A stretch of 64,000 nt of DNA, taken from assembly GCA_030248195.1 (NCBI GenBank), contig JASAND010016498.1:1-64000 (forward strand), written 5' to 3'. Position 1 is the stretch's first letter. Each line of letters opens with the position of its first letter. The notes under the pieces were generated by a model, which ran no database searches, was not told where the DNA came from, and saw only the letters and a program-made list of their open reading frames with translations. Shown here one piece after another: positions 63,640 through 64,000 of the stretch. A program made the position numbers and the translations under genes. This DNA comes from Trissonchulus latispiculum. Lineage: Eukaryota; Nematoda; Enoplea; Enoplida; Ironidae.

Positions 63640-64000
63640 CCTAAACTGCGGCCCGGCCCGGCCCAAATTTCCTAAAATGCGGCCCCATCTTAAATTTTTA
63701 AAATACACTAGAATTTGATTTTTGGGCCGCAAAGAGCCTAAAGTGCGGCCCCAGGCCGCAAACTTCCTAAACTGCGGTCCGTCATCCTTGGCCGCAAATT
63801 GCCTAAACTGCGGCCCAATCATCCTTGGCCGCAAAATGCCTAAAGTGCGGCCCGAACTACCTTTGGGCCGCAAACTGCCTAAAATGCGGCCCGAACTGTC
63901 TTCGGGCCGCAAACTGCCTAAAATGCGGCCCGAACTGCCTTTGGGCCGCAAACTGCCTAAAATTTGGCCCGAACTGTCTTCGGGCCGCAAACTGCCTAAA
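63640..64000. repeat. 39-bp hairpin minisatellite (continues past the window)
   Basis: Regular 39-bp units (GGGCCGCAAACTG at 63,865, 63,904, 63,943 and 63,982) preceded by shorter degenerate units. Each unit holds the inverted pair TGCGGCCC / GGGCCGCA about 11 bases apart, so each can form a small hairpin. Confidence 0.85.

Overview
The window is nuclear DNA from an animal, almost certainly an invertebrate; I cannot name the phylum from sequence alone. It holds two broadly conserved animal genes, each split into 11 coding exons by GT-AG introns. Introns and intergenic space are packed with non-LTR retrotransposons, an LTR element, many non-autonomous inverted-repeat elements and tandem arrays. 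There are no operons, Shine-Dalgarno sites or bacterial features.

Layout. (1) 1-3.1 kb: AT-rich DNA, one interspersed repeat, and a 5'-truncated CR1/jockey-like non-LTR retrotransposon (+) whose (AAT)n tail stops about 5 bases from the stop codon of the next gene. (2) 3.1-23.7 kb, minus strand: an Enhancer of polycomb gene (EPC1/EPC2 type; 11 coding exons, 1,224 residues as modelled), a scaffold of the NuA4/TIP60 acetyltransferase complex. Introns 1, 2 and 5 hold chains of repeats, including elements with a terminal hairpin plus 147-bp and 163-bp arrays, and two elements with perfectly identical long terminal inverted repeats. (3) 23.7-31.4 kb: divergent intergenic space with an 8-bp-TSD hAT-like MITE, a 265-bp-arm inverted repeat, and a nearly intact RTE-type retrotransposon (-) broken by one frameshift. 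(4) 31.4-46.5 kb, plus strand: a gametogenetin-binding protein 2 gene (GGNBP2; 11 coding exons, 875 residues). (5) 46.5-50.9 kb: a 3' flank with a palindromic MITE, a decayed RING-H2 finger, a NADAR-domain gene with an in-frame TGA, TAGG-rich DNA, and an element built from the palindrome CTACAATTGTAG. (6) 51-59.5 kb: gene-poor DNA with a tRNA-like sequence, bounded by two inverted GC-rich blocks. (7) 60.2-61.2 kb: a complete 907-bp LTR element with 110-bp LTRs, PBS, PPT and a 5-bp target duplication, carrying only part of gag. (8) 61.8-64 kb: first exon of a small secreted protein gene, whose first intron holds a MULE-like 1.26-kb hairpin element, then a hairpin-forming 39-bp minisatellite that runs off the window.

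The two large genes lie head to head about 7.8 kb apart. Both are probably housekeeping-type regulators, and the EPC 5' flank carries CRE-like and YY1-like motifs. The most interesting material is in the repeats. At least three otherwise unrelated repeat families share a terminal hairpin followed by an AATATGRGT-like motif, which suggests one mobilising machinery not encoded in this window. Exon borders were set by hand from splice sites, reading phase and similarity to the human proteins as I remember them; no search was run.
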